Shown in pieces: positions 6,700 to 6,747 of a stretch of DNA of 6,747 nt. Below the pieces are notes generated by a model, which was given only the letters and a program-made list of their open reading frames with translations, was not told the origin of the DNA and did no database searches. The stretch comes from Candidatus Firestoneibacteriota bacterium (GTDB lineage: Bacteria > Oederibacteriota > JAAXVQ01 > JAUVAV01): positions 1-6,747 of the forward strand of contig DAOVYW010000134.1 of NCBI GenBank assembly GCA_030635415.1, written 5' to 3'. Both the position numbers and the translations under genes were made by a program. How positions within the stretch are numbered: position 1 is the first letter of the stretch; every line of letters begins with the position of its first letter.

Positions 6700-6747
6700 T
6701 CAACCCAAAATCACATTCACTATCTCCTGAATATCCAGCGTGTTGAC
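6700..6747 (-). CDS. C-terminal end of a dockerin-like protein, 5' part outside window
   Basis: Reading in from the right edge, one frame gives VNTLDIQEIVNVILG and then TGA. This is the typical ending of a dockerin type I or EF-hand-like repeat (DVNGDG, then V-DIQ-IVN-ILG) at the C-terminus of secreted or surface proteins, often carbohydrate-active ones. Only 15 codons are visible, so the main domain cannot be named. The stop overlaps the ribosome binding site of the lyase-like gene, 17 bases before its ATG, so the two were probably one transcript. Confidence 0.6.
   Translation of the reverse strand, partial: VNTLDIQEIVNVILG

Overview
All supportable genes lie on the minus strand, so the window reads right to left. 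It suggests an anaerobic, diderm (Gram-negative type) bacterium: there is an oxygen-sensitive glycyl radical enzyme with its radical-SAM activase, a Sec-exported beta-barrel-like envelope protein, and remnants of secreted polysaccharide-acting proteins. I cannot name the phylum. No tRNA, rRNA, CRISPR array, insertion sequence or bacterial microcompartment gene is visible.

Layout in transcription order. (1) 6747-6700: the last 15 codons of a protein with a dockerin-like C-terminus. (2) 6682-6191: a secreted pectate-lyase-like protein that keeps its signal peptide and the first part of the domain, then loses recognisable sequence and stops; probably a pseudogene. (3) 6190-6097: a short leader with a perfect TATAAT and two small abutting hairpins. 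(4) 6096-3577: a complete 839-residue glycyl radical enzyme (Cys456, Glu458, Gly815). (5) 3561-1687: its activase, read as one 624-residue frame that continues into a flavin-binding split-barrel (pyridoxamine-phosphate-oxidase-like) half. (6) 1686-1458: an intergenic region with a perfect 11-bp inverted repeat and a plausible promoter. (7) 1457-573: a 294-residue outer-membrane beta-barrel-like protein. (8) 491 to the left edge: a B-box-type zinc-finger protein with two membrane segments, cut by the window.

The core is the enzyme/activase pair, 15 bases apart and surely co-expressed. The activase would install a glycyl radical on Gly815, which would generate a thiyl radical on Cys456 for substrate chemistry. 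The Cys-Ile-Glu-Asn-Thr site and a Gly-Gly-Ala-Glu motif make an arylacetate-decarboxylase-like reaction my best guess, but the substrate is not proven. The most unusual point is the activase: its radical-SAM part ends near residue 330, and an in-frame ATG with a ribosome binding site sits at codon 341, overlapping a TGA of the neighbouring frame. It is either a true activase-flavoprotein fusion (perhaps also making the flavoprotein alone) or two overlapping genes joined by a small indel.
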